The notes under the pieces are model-generated. The model worked only from the letters and a program-made list of their open reading frames with translations, did not search any database and was not told the origin of the DNA. This document shows, piece by piece, positions 1 through 7,310 of a DNA stretch of 43,699 nt (positions are counted from its first letter, which is position 1; each line of letters starts with the position of its first letter). Source of the DNA: an uncultured Myxococcales bacterium (GTDB taxonomy: Bacteria; Myxococcota_A; UBA9042); contig CAISBR010000242.1 in the NCBI GenBank assembly GCA_903883645.1, forward strand, positions 1 to 43,699, in the 5' to 3' direction. Both the position numbers and the translations under genes were made by a program.

Positions 1-1
1 G

Positions 2-511
2 GGCAACTGGTCGCATCCCAAGTTTAGCTACGAAGAAAACCTGCAAACGCCGGCAGTTTTGTGGCAGCCGGCCCTGTTTGCGCCGCGGGTGGTGAGCGAG
101 CTGACGAGCCACGTCGACCTGCTGCCCACAGTGCTCGACGCGCTGGGGGTGCCGTACGCATGGCAGCAGCTGCAGGGGGAGTCGCTGCTGCGCGGGCCGA
201 TACAGCGCAACTACTTGTTTACCTATGGAAAAGAGGGAACGGCGACGATCCTGGCCGCCGATGGCAAGAAGCTACAGCGCGCGGCGAATGGCACGTGCTG
301 GGTGCTCGATTTGGCGGCAGACCCCAAAGAGAACAAGAAGTTGCCGTGCAAGCCCTACGCGGCGCTGGCGCAGCAGCTCGATGCGCAGGTGGCCCACCAA
401 AAGAAACACCTAGCGGGTTACAATGCCGCGCAATTGCTCGACTTGCCCTACGCCGGCTTGCGCCACCCGACGCTGGTGCAACATGGCGGCACTGCGGTCA
501 AAACAAAGTAG
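2..511 (+). CDS. Sulfatase / alkaline-phosphatase-superfamily hydrolase, C-terminal part (5' end outside window)
   Basis: The reading frame is open from the window edge to a TAG at 509-511, so only the last 169 residues are visible. The segment around DLLPTVLDALGVP is typical of the C-terminal part of sulfatases and phosphoglycerol-transferase-like enzymes, where a conserved histidine and the words DLxPTxLxxLG precede the end of the core fold. The later part (FTYGKEG, then AADGKKLQ) matches the usual strand where these enzymes report on the substrate head group. The metal-binding N-terminal half and the formylglycine Cys/Ser site are not in the window, so substrate cannot be judged. It converges on the S41 protease gene with only 12 bases between the stops. 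It could equally be a phosphoethanolamine or glycerol-phosphate transferase. Confidence 0.72.
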   Translation, partial: GNWSHPKFSYEENLQTPAVLWQPALFAPRVVSELTSHVDLLPTVLDALGVPYAWQQLQGESLLRGPIQRNYLFTYGKEGTATILAADGKKLQRAANGTCWVLDLAADPKENKKLPCKPYAALAQQLDAQVAHQKKHLAGYNAAQLLDLPYAGLRHPTLVQHGGTAVKTK

Positions 512-523
512 TTTTTCATCCGG

Positions 524-2146
524 TTACGGGGCGCAGTGCAGCCAATCCTGGGCCATCAGCAGCCACGTATCGACCTTGCGCCGCGGCGCGGGATTTGCCA
601 CGGCCAGCTGCGGCGCTTTCCCCTTGCTGCTTACACACTTGGCAGACTCGCGCAGCGGCTCGGCCACGGAGGCAAAGCTGCTCGTCACCTCGGCCGGCAG
701 CGCTACATCGGGCTGCAAACCCTGGGTGTCGAGGTCGCGGCCATTGGGCGTAAAGTAGTGGCCGATGGTCAGCTTGATATAAAAGCCTGCAAGTAGGCTT
801 GGCTGTTTGACTTCTTGCATCGACGCTTTGCCAAAAGTGCGCGTGCCCAGCAGCGTCGCGCGGCCGCGATCCTGCAGCGCGCCGGCCAAGATTTCGCACG
901 CCGAGGCACAACGTCGGTCGATCAGTACCACCATTTTACCTGGCATATCCGTTGGTTGGGCAGTTGTGCGGCGGTCGTCGCTGCGCCCCTTCCACTTGGC
1001 CGTCATCACCAACCCGTCGCCCAGCAGTTGATCGGCCACCGCCACCGCTTCGTTCAGCGAACCGCCCGGATTGCCGCGCAGATCGAGCACCAGGCCCCTC
1101 AGCTGACTAATCTTCTTGACCTTGGCCGCCTTGAGTGCGCCGCGCAGCACCTCGCCCAGCCGCGCGGCAGTACCGGGCACAAAGTCGCGCAGCCACAGGT
1201 GAATTTCGCCGGTCCCCAGAGCCTCGGCCGCCGTATCCAGCGTGATCGCTTCGTCGCGTTTGCACACAATCGTGCGGGGTTTCTGTGTGCGCGCCACGGT
1301 CATCTGCAGCGCAACCAGCGACGCCGGCGCCCCCGACAGCAGACTCTGCACATCGGCCGCCGTCCGTCCCACGGCCTCGGTATCGGCGACCTTGTCCAAG
1401 CGATCGTGCACGCGCACCTGGGCGAGCCACGCGGCGCTACCTGGGCGCACATCGGCTACACACCAGCTTTTTCCTTTCAGCTCACAATGTTCGATGCTGA
1501 TGCCTGGCTCGGCGCTCTCGGCCACCTGTTCGCTTTGGGTCACGCGCTCCCAAAATCGCTTGGCCACCACATCGCTGTGGCGATCGTGGGCCTTTAGATA
1601 CCCCGAAGCAGCGTTGATCCAAGCCAGATTGGCCCGCTCGCGGCGGTCGTCGCTGAGCGGCAGGCTGCGCTCAACCCATGCCATGGTGCACAAGAACTCC
1701 GCGCGGCCCCACTGGTTTCCAGAGTCGCGCCAGGTCTTCCACGCCGCTTCGAGTGCCGCCGGATCGCGCCGGCTGACTTCGGCCGCCACCAGCACCAGCC
1801 CGGCCACGGGCTTGCCTTGGCAGAGTAGCCGATCGGGCGTAAGCGCGGGTTTCCACGGGTCGTTGGCAAGGCTCGATAGGTGGTCGAGGTAGCCATCGGG
1901 TAGCAGTTCGACCGTGGAATCCATAGTCCACAAGGCTAGCTCTGCCGCTCGCCGATAGCCGCGCAATTCGCCATCCGAGTCAAAGGGGTTGGCCCAGTGC
2001 TCCTGCGCCTGGCGCACCACTAAGTCAAACTGGCTGCTGCGAAAATCAACGCCGTGCCAGTCGTCCGCCGTGCCCAGTACCGTCCACAGCAGGGGCCATA
2101 GCAGGGGCCATAGCAGGTGCCACAGCAAGCTGACCGGGCCGGTCAT
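524..2146 (-). CDS. S41-family C-terminal processing-like serine protease with PDZ domain
   Basis: A 540-residue secreted protease. Residues about 5-25 are a Trp/Leu-rich hydrophobic segment, likely a signal peptide or anchor. Residues 30-200 are a helical region I do not recognise, about 215-300 a PDZ-like domain (VADVRPGSAAW, then VHDRLDKV), and about 345-485 the tail-specific protease core. The nucleophile is probably S415 in CASACEIL, with the general base K440 in TFGKAS; the substrate strand LDLRGNPGG is intact. S41 enzymes cut unstructured C-termini in the periplasm using a Ser/Lys dyad. The ATG overlaps the TGA of the carboxylate-amine ligase gene by four bases (ATGA), so translation is probably coupled. 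The last 60 residues are an extra tail. The signal segment is encoded by 12-bp tandem repeats. Confidence 0.88.
   Translation of the reverse strand: MTGPVSLLWHLLWPLLWPLLWTVLGTADDWHGVDFRSSQFDLVVRQAQEHWANPFDSDGELRGYRRAAELALWTMDSTVELLPDGYLDHLSSLANDPWKPALTPDRLLCQGKPVAGLVLVAAEVSRRDPAALEAAWKTWRDSGNQWGRAEFLCTMAWVERSLPLSDDRRERANLAWINAASGYLKAHDRHSDVVAKRFWERVTQSEQVAESAEPGISIEHCELKGKSWCVADVRPGSAAWLAQVRVHDRLDKVADTEAVGRTAADVQSLLSGAPASLVALQMTVARTQKPRTIVCKRDEAITLDTAAEALGTGEIHLWLRDFVPGTAARLGEVLRGALKAAKVKKISQLRGLVLDLRGNPGGSLNEAVAVADQLLGDGLVMTAKWKGRSDDRRTTAQPTDMPGKMVVLIDRRCASACEILAGALQDRGRATLLGTRTFGKASMQEVKQPSLLAGFYIKLTIGHYFTPNGRDLDTQGLQPDVALPAEVTSSFASVAEPLRESAKCVSSKGKAPQLAVANPAPRRKVDTWLLMAQDWLHCAP
2087..2122. 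repeat. 12-bp tandem repeat, three copies, in the signal segment of the S41 protease
   Basis: Units begin at 2087, 2099 and 2111: cagcaggggcca, tagcaggggcca and tagcaggtgcca. A partial fourth unit (cagcaag) follows at 2123. On the coding strand each unit adds four residues of the LLWP type, giving the repeated Leu/Trp N-terminus. Copy-number change would stay in frame and lengthen or shorten the hydrophobic core. Confidence 0.85.
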
Positions 2147-3255
2147 GGCGCATCGACCACGCCGATCAGAGTCTCTTCGAGCAGTTGGTCGACCACTTTG
2201 CGCAAATCGCCAGTTTCTTCGTAGACTTTTAGCTGGCGGTCGGCCGACGTGCCGCGCTGCAAGATCTTTGAAATACCCTCGAGTTCGTGTCGCGAGCCCA
2301 GGTCCTCGGCAGCATCCGATACGAAATCAACCAGTTCTTCGGCTAGCTGGGCAAACGGCACTTCTTGCTTCTTGCCCCAGTCGATCAGCTTGCCGTGGAT
2401 GCCGTAGCGGGCGGCGCGCCACTTGTTCTCGTCGGTCATGGCCGAGCGATAGATGTTGAAGCTCAAGTTCTTGCGCCGCAGCCACGCCAGCTTGGCCACA
2501 AGGGCCTGCACCACCGCGGCGATCGCCACCGTGTCTTCGACCAGGGGCGGCAGGTCGCAAATACGGAATTCTAGGGTCGAATAGGTCGGGTGAGGCCGCA
2601 AGTCCCACCATACGCGGCGGCCGTTGTCGATGCAGCCGGTCTTGACCAACGTGTCGATAAACGACTCAAACTCGCCGTACGAGTAGAAGCGCTCGGGGAT
2701 GCCGGTGCGCGGCAACCGCTTGAAAATCAAGGTGCGCACCGACTGAAGGCCGGTGTTGCGGCCATTAAAGAACGGCGAACTGCAGGTCAGGGCCAGCAGG
2801 TGCGGCAAGAAATAGCGGGCCTGATTGTAGATATCGATGGCCAGCTCGCGATCGCTCACGCCCACGTGCACGTGCAAACCGAAAATCAGGTTGCCGCGCG
2901 CCGCGTCTTGCATCTCTTGCACGGACTGCACATAGCGCTCTTTGCTCGAAATTTCTTGCTCTTCCCAGTTGCTGAACGGGTGGGTCGAGGCCGCGGCAAT
3001 GCGCACGCCGATCCGCTGGGCGATCTGGTGGGCCGCGCGGCGGTTCTTGACCACGTCGCGTCGCACTTCGTCCATATTTTCGCAGATACCCGTGGCCACT
3101 TCGACGACCGACTGGTGCAGCTCGGGCATGAGCGACACCTCGTCCATGGGCGTATGTGCCTCGATCATCTCGGAGATCAAGCTTTTGAGCTCGCGCGTTA
3201 CCGGGTCGATAATTTGGAATTCCTCTTCGACGCCTACCGTGAACTCTCTCAGCAT
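2143..3255 (-). CDS. Carboxylate-amine ligase, glutamate-cysteine ligase family 2 (YbdK type)
   Basis: A 370-residue ATP-dependent ligase of the GCS2 family, which joins the gamma-carboxyl of glutamate or a related acid to an amine such as cysteine; in many bacteria the true substrate is unknown. The start is the ATG at 3253-3255, because it opens with MLREFTVGVEEEFQ, the family N-terminus that supplies metal-binding acidic residues, and because a GAGGGGG ribosome site lies about 4-5 bases upstream. The frame is open 40 codons further upstream, but that part looks non-coding. HVHVGV (metal/ATP site) and EFRICDLPPLV are family signatures. It shares ATGA with the downstream S41 protease. It could be an EgtA or glutathione-type enzyme, but no ergothioneine or gshB gene is adjacent. 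Confidence 0.85.
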   Translation of the reverse strand: MLREFTVGVEEEFQIIDPVTRELKSLISEMIEAHTPMDEVSLMPELHQSVVEVATGICENMDEVRRDVVKNRRAAHQIAQRIGVRIAAASTHPFSNWEEQEISSKERYVQSVQEMQDAARGNLIFGLHVHVGVSDRELAIDIYNQARYFLPHLLALTCSSPFFNGRNTGLQSVRTLIFKRLPRTGIPERFYSYGEFESFIDTLVKTGCIDNGRRVWWDLRPHPTYSTLEFRICDLPPLVEDTVAIAAVVQALVAKLAWLRRKNLSFNIYRSAMTDENKWRAARYGIHGKLIDWGKKQEVPFAQLAEELVDFVSDAAEDLGSRHELEGISKILQRGTSADRQLKVYEETGDLRKVVDQLLEETLIGVVDAP

Positions 3256-3375
3256 GGCACCCCCTCTCTCAGCGCACGTGTTCAGCCCAACTTTCTGCCC
3301 AGTTGCACGCCGCACGGCGGCCAGCGCCTCCGAGCGTAACGCGACCCGCAAGGGGCGGCAAGCCATGGCGGCCAA

Positions 3376-4011
3376 TCAAACGGCGACCCCGTGCTGCCGC
3401 AAGAATTGTTCTACCTCTTGCAGGTCACCGCGATGCTGTATCGCCTGCCAACCCAATGATTTTGCAGTAAAGACGTTGTCAGCGCGATCATCGACGAACA
3501 GACACTGCGCCGGTTGGTAGCCGGTATGCTCACAAAACCCGGTGTAATACGCTGGATCCGGCTTGGCCGTGCCGGTCTGGTACGATAGCCACAGTCCCTG
3601 AAACTTTTCGAGCACAGGCAGTTGCGGGCGCAAGTGGGACATGTGCACCGGGTCGGTGTTCGACAGCAGCCACACCGGCACGCCGCTCGCTACCGCGCGC
3701 TCGGCCAAATCGAGCATCTCGGGCCACGGGGCGAAGATGGCGCACCAAGCTGCCACCAGCTCGGGCAGGCTCGCTGCGGGCAGAGTGAGTTGATCGCACA
3801 TTTCGGCAAAGAATTGACTGGGTTCAATCTCGCCGCGGGCGTACTCCATCGCACGTGGTCCGGTAATAAGGTCGGTTGGGCTAAGCCGCGCCAAGTCGCC
3901 CTTGGGAGTAAAATCCTCTGTCATACGGCCTAGTTGCTCGACAAAGCGCGCAAAGCGCAACCGCACCAGCACGTCGCCTAGGTCAAAACAGACGACGGGG
4001 CCATCGGTCAC
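3376..4011 (-). CDS. HAD-superfamily phosphatase (YihX-like)
   Basis: A 211-residue haloacid-dehalogenase hydrolase. The chosen start is the GTG at 4009-4011: it shares GTGA with the stop of the upstream lipoprotein gene and puts motif I (VCFDLGDVL) at residues 7-15. Motif II is LLSNTDP, motif III the lysine in GTAKPDP, and motif IV FVDDRADN. The FDLGxVL form of motif I and the helical cap between residues 20 and 85 are typical of YihX and epoxide-hydrolase-N-domain-like HADs, which are cytoplasmic sugar- or nucleotide-phosphate phosphatases. The nucleophile would be D10. The substrate cannot be predicted. The position between lipoprotein and ligase genes in one coupled cluster suggests co-expression rather than a shared pathway. 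Confidence 0.85.
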   Translation of the reverse strand: MTDGPVVCFDLGDVLVRLRFARFVEQLGRMTEDFTPKGDLARLSPTDLITGPRAMEYARGEIEPSQFFAEMCDQLTLPAASLPELVAAWCAIFAPWPEMLDLAERAVASGVPVWLLSNTDPVHMSHLRPQLPVLEKFQGLWLSYQTGTAKPDPAYYTGFCEHTGYQPAQCLFVDDRADNVFTAKSLGWQAIQHRGDLQEVEQFLRQHGVAV

Positions 4012-4640
4012 GGAGTGGCCTCGACGGCCTTCCAAAACAACTCGTCGTTCAAGATCTTTTCGCCCAAACACGCCATGGTGTCGGCCATCCATTCGCCGCT
4101 GCTGACCAAGTCGCAGTCGTACACATGCACCCAATCCGCGAGCGTGACTTCGATGAGGGCGTGGGTCGCGATGCCTTGGCCCCCCGAGCCGGTGGCGGTA
4201 AGATTGCTCAGGCGCAAGTGAGCTACGCGAGATTTGTCAAAGTTTACCTTGCCTTCGGGGCGCCAGTGGTACTGAATGTCGCCGTCGACAACCTCAGATT
4301 TGAACACTTCGGACGAGTAGGGCAAGAAGCGCTCGTCAAACCGCCCCACCTTGGCGACCACATTGTTCAGCGCGAGCGCGAGGTTAGTGGCCCATTGCGC
4401 CGCAGCAACCTTGGTGCCACCGATACCGACCGGCACGTCGACCACCTCAGGCTGTTCGCCCGGGTTGGCGTAAAAGCCCACGCGGTAGGCCTGCGATGCG
4501 TCGCTCATGGCGCCCGCGCGCAGCATCTTGTCGATTTTCATCGGTTTCGACGCCTGGGGGGCCAGTGCACCGGCGCAGCCACTCAGCAGCCACACCAGCA
4601 GGAGCGCGGTGGCACAGTGACGAAAAAAGGCAACAATCAT
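4008..4640 (-). CDS. Hypothetical lipoprotein
   Basis: A 210-residue protein with a clear lipoprotein signal: hydrophobic residues 9-19 followed by the lipobox LSGC (Cys22). The mature part has mixed alpha/beta character and no motif I recognise. It is rich in Asp, Val and Trp, with segments such as VDGDIQYHWRPEG and a Cys pair at DCDLVSSGEWMADTMAC that could form a disulfide in the periplasm. It overlaps the upstream esterase gene by ATGA and the downstream phosphatase gene by GTGA, so it sits in the middle of a translationally coupled run. It probably sits on the periplasmic face of a membrane; the function is unknown. Confidence 0.82.
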   Translation of the reverse strand: MIVAFFRHCATALLLVWLLSGCAGALAPQASKPMKIDKMLRAGAMSDASQAYRVGFYANPGEQPEVVDVPVGIGGTKVAAAQWATNLALALNNVVAKVGRFDERFLPYSSEVFKSEVVDGDIQYHWRPEGKVNFDKSRVAHLRLSNLTATGSGGQGIATHALIEVTLADWVHVYDCDLVSSGEWMADTMACLGEKILNDELFWKAVEATP

Positions 4641-5599
4641 GGGACGATCTCGCAGTTGGCTGGGGCAGTTTCGGGCAGTCCGTTGGCGTAGGGCAGGGTG
4701 CCGCCCCAGGTGTGGTCATTCAAGAAGGCGAAGGCGAAGGTGACGATTGGCGCCGTGACCGTGTGGCCCGAGTTGTGCTGGCAGTGCACCACGAAGTCGC
4801 CGGCGGCGCGCAGATTGGTGTTCAAGTCGGCGATGCTTTTTTGGAAGTCGACGACACCATTCATGAACTTGTCGTTGACGCCGCCCGAGCTGTCGACCAC
4901 GGGCACGATGCGCTCGGGGGCGCTCCACGGCACGATCGAGTTGACGCCGCCCGAAAAGATCGCCGAAGCCGCCAAATACGAGGAGCGGTGCATGGTTAGC
5001 CATGTCGACCACAGGGCGCCGGCCGAGAATCCGGCGGTGTAGATGCGGTGGCGATCGATGACCAACCCTTGATCGGCGCAGGCCAAAATCGTGTCGAATA
5101 GGGCGCCGTCGCGCTCTTCTTGCTTGACCGTGTAGCTCCACTCGGTGGCCATCGAGTTGCAGGCGGCTTGGCCCGATTCGCCACAAGACAGCGGCACCAC
5201 GACCACCATGTGATAGGTCTCGGCTACGGTCGCGGCCTTCATCATACTGGCGAAATTATTGGCATTATCCCCCAGGCCGTGCCACAGGTACAGCAGGCCG
5301 GCGCCTTGCGGGTCGCTGGGTAGGTACACCTTGACGCTGCGGGCAAAGCCGCCGGCTTGCAACTTGACGGTGCCCGTGGCGAAGGTGGGGCAGGTGCCGT
5401 CGTAGGCGGGCGGTGCGGGCGGCGTCGCTGCCACCTCTTCACTGGCGGTATCTGCGGCAACGCTTGAATCTTGTTGGGTATCTCCGGACGAGGCGTCGGC
5501 CGAAGTGGCGGCGGTTGCGCTGCTGTCCGAGCCGCACGCGGCCATGGTTCCGAGGCTGCCAGATACGAGCATTGCGGCCATTAAGGCCTTGATATTCAT
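4637..5599 (-). CDS. Lipoprotein alpha/beta-hydrolase, polyhydroxybutyrate-depolymerase/feruloyl-esterase-like
   Basis: A 320-residue secreted esterase starting at the ATG at 5597-5599 (MNIKAL). A second ATG eight codons upstream is possible. The lipobox is TMAAC (Cys22), followed by a Ser/Thr/Ala/Asp-rich linker to about residue 65. The catalytic part runs 68-300 and resembles the LpqC/PHB depolymerase esterase group: oxyanion region LYLWHGLGDN, nucleophile elbow GFSAG (Ser192) and catalytic His in NSGHT (His279). The acid is probably the Asp near VVDSSGGVND. Such enzymes cleave short-chain or aromatic esters outside the cytoplasm. It is the first gene of the coupled cluster running down to the S41 protease and shares ATGA with the next gene. 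Confidence 0.84.
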   Translation of the reverse strand: MNIKALMAAMLVSGSLGTMAACGSDSSATAATSADASSGDTQQDSSVAADTASEEVAATPPAPPAYDGTCPTFATGTVKLQAGGFARSVKVYLPSDPQGAGLLYLWHGLGDNANNFASMMKAATVAETYHMVVVVPLSCGESGQAACNSMATEWSYTVKQEERDGALFDTILACADQGLVIDRHRIYTAGFSAGALWSTWLTMHRSSYLAASAIFSGGVNSIVPWSAPERIVPVVDSSGGVNDKFMNGVVDFQKSIADLNTNLRAAGDFVVHCQHNSGHTVTAPIVTFAFAFLNDHTWGGTLPYANGLPETAPANCEIVP

Positions 5600-5711
5600 G
5601 GCACTAAAAGGTGCTGCCGCCATTGCGCCTCGCAAATCCGGACTGCAGCCGGAAGGTGGTTGCAAGGCTAGCCCACGCAGGGCGCCCTGACAACCGCAAG
5701 CCTCGCCCGGG

Positions 5712-6161
5712 CTACCAGGGCCACAGCGGCCGGCCAACCAAGGCGCGCCAGGGCCAGGGGATCGCTAGTATAAACAACAACATGGCAATGCTAAAGCCGA
5801 TCGCGATGGTGCGGTGGCGCGCAGAATCGTCGGGGCCGCGCTTGGCACGGGCGTAGGCGATGTGCAGGGCTGCAATGCCCAGAACTGCCGTTAGGCCGTG
5901 TTCCATTGCGAAAAAGCGCAGTTGCGGGGTGTGCATCGCCGTGCCGAAATCGCTGAACGCCTGGGCGATCAACGTGCTGCCCGCGTAGCTAAACAAGCCG
6001 AGGAGCAGTTGCACATCCGCGCTGATCAGAAAGGCTAAATTGGCCAAACGGTGAGGCTTGGCGACCGGCCGCTTGCCTGCAAGACCTTGAATTGCCAATA
6101 TAATAGCGACAATGCCGGCGATCAGCACCGCCCAGCGCATCAATCCATGAAGCCCGATCAT
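5712..6161 (-). CDS. Four-helix integral membrane protein, unknown function
   Basis: A 149-residue protein with four predicted membrane spans: about residues 8-27, 41-62, 84-104 and 120-140. A basic loop follows span 1 (GKRPVAKPHR) and another precedes span 4 (ARAKRGPDDSARHR). A His in span 3 (MEHGLTAVLGIAALHIAYARAK) and one in the first loop could be redox or metal ligands, but I do not recognise the family. The start at 6159-6161 has no strong ribosome site; an in-frame ATG seven codons later is an alternative. It lies 112 bases upstream of the esterase gene on the same strand and may be its transcriptional leader. Confidence 0.72.
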   Translation of the reverse strand: MIGLHGLMRWAVLIAGIVAIILAIQGLAGKRPVAKPHRLANLAFLISADVQLLLGLFSYAGSTLIAQAFSDFGTAMHTPQLRFFAMEHGLTAVLGIAALHIAYARAKRGPDDSARHRTIAIGFSIAMLLFILAIPWPWRALVGRPLWPW

Positions 6162-6218
6162 CGTGTGTGTGCCCGCGCGCCTGCTACGGCGCAGCCAAGG
6201 TGTACCGCTTGGCGGTCG

Positions 6219-7277
6219 CTAGCGCCAGCCGAGGCGCTCAATCCCCATCCACAGCAAGGGGAAACTCGTGCCGGGCTGCAGCCAGGCCAGCATCGGCAAG
6301 CCCTTATCGCGCGGCCGCGGCGCGGTGCCGTCGGGGCGGTTCGGCTCGCGGTGGTAGGGGTCTAGGCCGGTGTCGCGATCGGCGTCCCACCACACCACCT
6401 CGGTCAGTCGGCGCTCGGCGGCATGGGCCAAGCAAGCCTCTGTCAAGCTTTTTGCACCTGCCGCACCGCGCGGTCGCCAGGCCAGCACATGCAGCACGGG
6501 CTCGGCTGCGTCGGCGGTCCACACGCACCAGCCGTTGTCGCCGGCCGTGGCACCCACCACCGGAGTCGGCGTCATGCCCCGCGCCCACGAGCGGTACTGC
6601 GAGCGCGTATGGAACCAAGCCACATGCTCAACGTGGCCAATTTCGGTTATTGCAGGCACAGTTGCGCCGCCAAGCCAAGCCCCTTGCTGTTCGGCATCGG
6701 CGGCCAGTAGGTCGGCCATGTCGCCCATGCCCAGCTCGGCCACCCCAGCGGGCCAGTGCACCCCCGCATCGACATGCCGCACCAGTTCTTGCGCCGGATG
6801 CAGCATATGCCCAGAGCGCCGATACATTTGCGGACCAACGTCGGAGTACAGCGTGGTCACGCGCGTGCCAGAAAGTTGTTCTTCGGCCACCACCCGCTGC
6901 ATCAGTGTCGAAGCGTAACCATGGTTGCGCAAACGCGGATCGACCACCACGCTGGCGATCGTCTGGCCGCTCAGCCGACTGACCTTGCCTTCGGGGCCCA
7001 TCGACCAAAAGTGCGTAGCGTAGGTTTCTAGGCTAGCCAGCACATCGCCCTGTGTGTCGCAAAGCTGCCACATCTTCAGGTTGTTGCGGCAGTAATCTTG
7101 CTCGCAAAGTGCAGCCTCGCGGCGCAGATACAAGGTGAGGTCAAAGCCTTCGCCCCAAATCTGATGATGCAGCCGCCAGCGCTTGGCCTGCTCGGCCGGG
7201 TTCGCATGGGTGACCACATACAGGTCGGGCTGTGCCTCGTCGGGGGAGCTAGGGGTCGCAAGTGCAGGAGTTGTCAT
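6219..7277 (-). CDS. GNAT-family N-acetyltransferase, two-domain (LYC1-like)
   Basis: A 352-residue protein. Residues about 18-165 carry a GNAT fold: the acetyl-CoA loop is ASVVVDPRLRNHGYASTLM (about 108-126, with the R-x-x-G-x-A pattern), followed by the strand LYSDVGPQMYRRSGH that ends motif B. The remaining 185 residues form a second alpha/beta unit with several Trp and no acetyl-CoA loop. The overall shape, with an N-terminal THANPAEQ-type strand, reminds me of fungal lysine acetyltransferase LYC1-like proteins; this is a weak comparison from memory. The ATG at 7275-7277 is supported by GAGGAAA upstream. It is 33 bases downstream of the Ser/Thr kinase gene and probably co-transcribed with it. 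Confidence 0.82.
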   Translation of the reverse strand: MTTPALATPSSPDEAQPDLYVVTHANPAEQAKRWRLHHQIWGEGFDLTLYLRREAALCEQDYCRNNLKMWQLCDTQGDVLASLETYATHFWSMGPEGKVSRLSGQTIASVVVDPRLRNHGYASTLMQRVVAEEQLSGTRVTTLYSDVGPQMYRRSGHMLHPAQELVRHVDAGVHWPAGVAELGMGDMADLLAADAEQQGAWLGGATVPAITEIGHVEHVAWFHTRSQYRSWARGMTPTPVVGATAGDNGWCVWTADAAEPVLHVLAWRPRGAAGAKSLTEACLAHAAERRLTEVVWWDADRDTGLDPYHREPNRPDGTAPRPRDKGLPMLAWLQPGTSFPLLWMGIERLGWR

Positions 7278-7310
7278 GGTTTCCTCGCTGTGCCGCCTAG
7301 CTGCGCTGAG

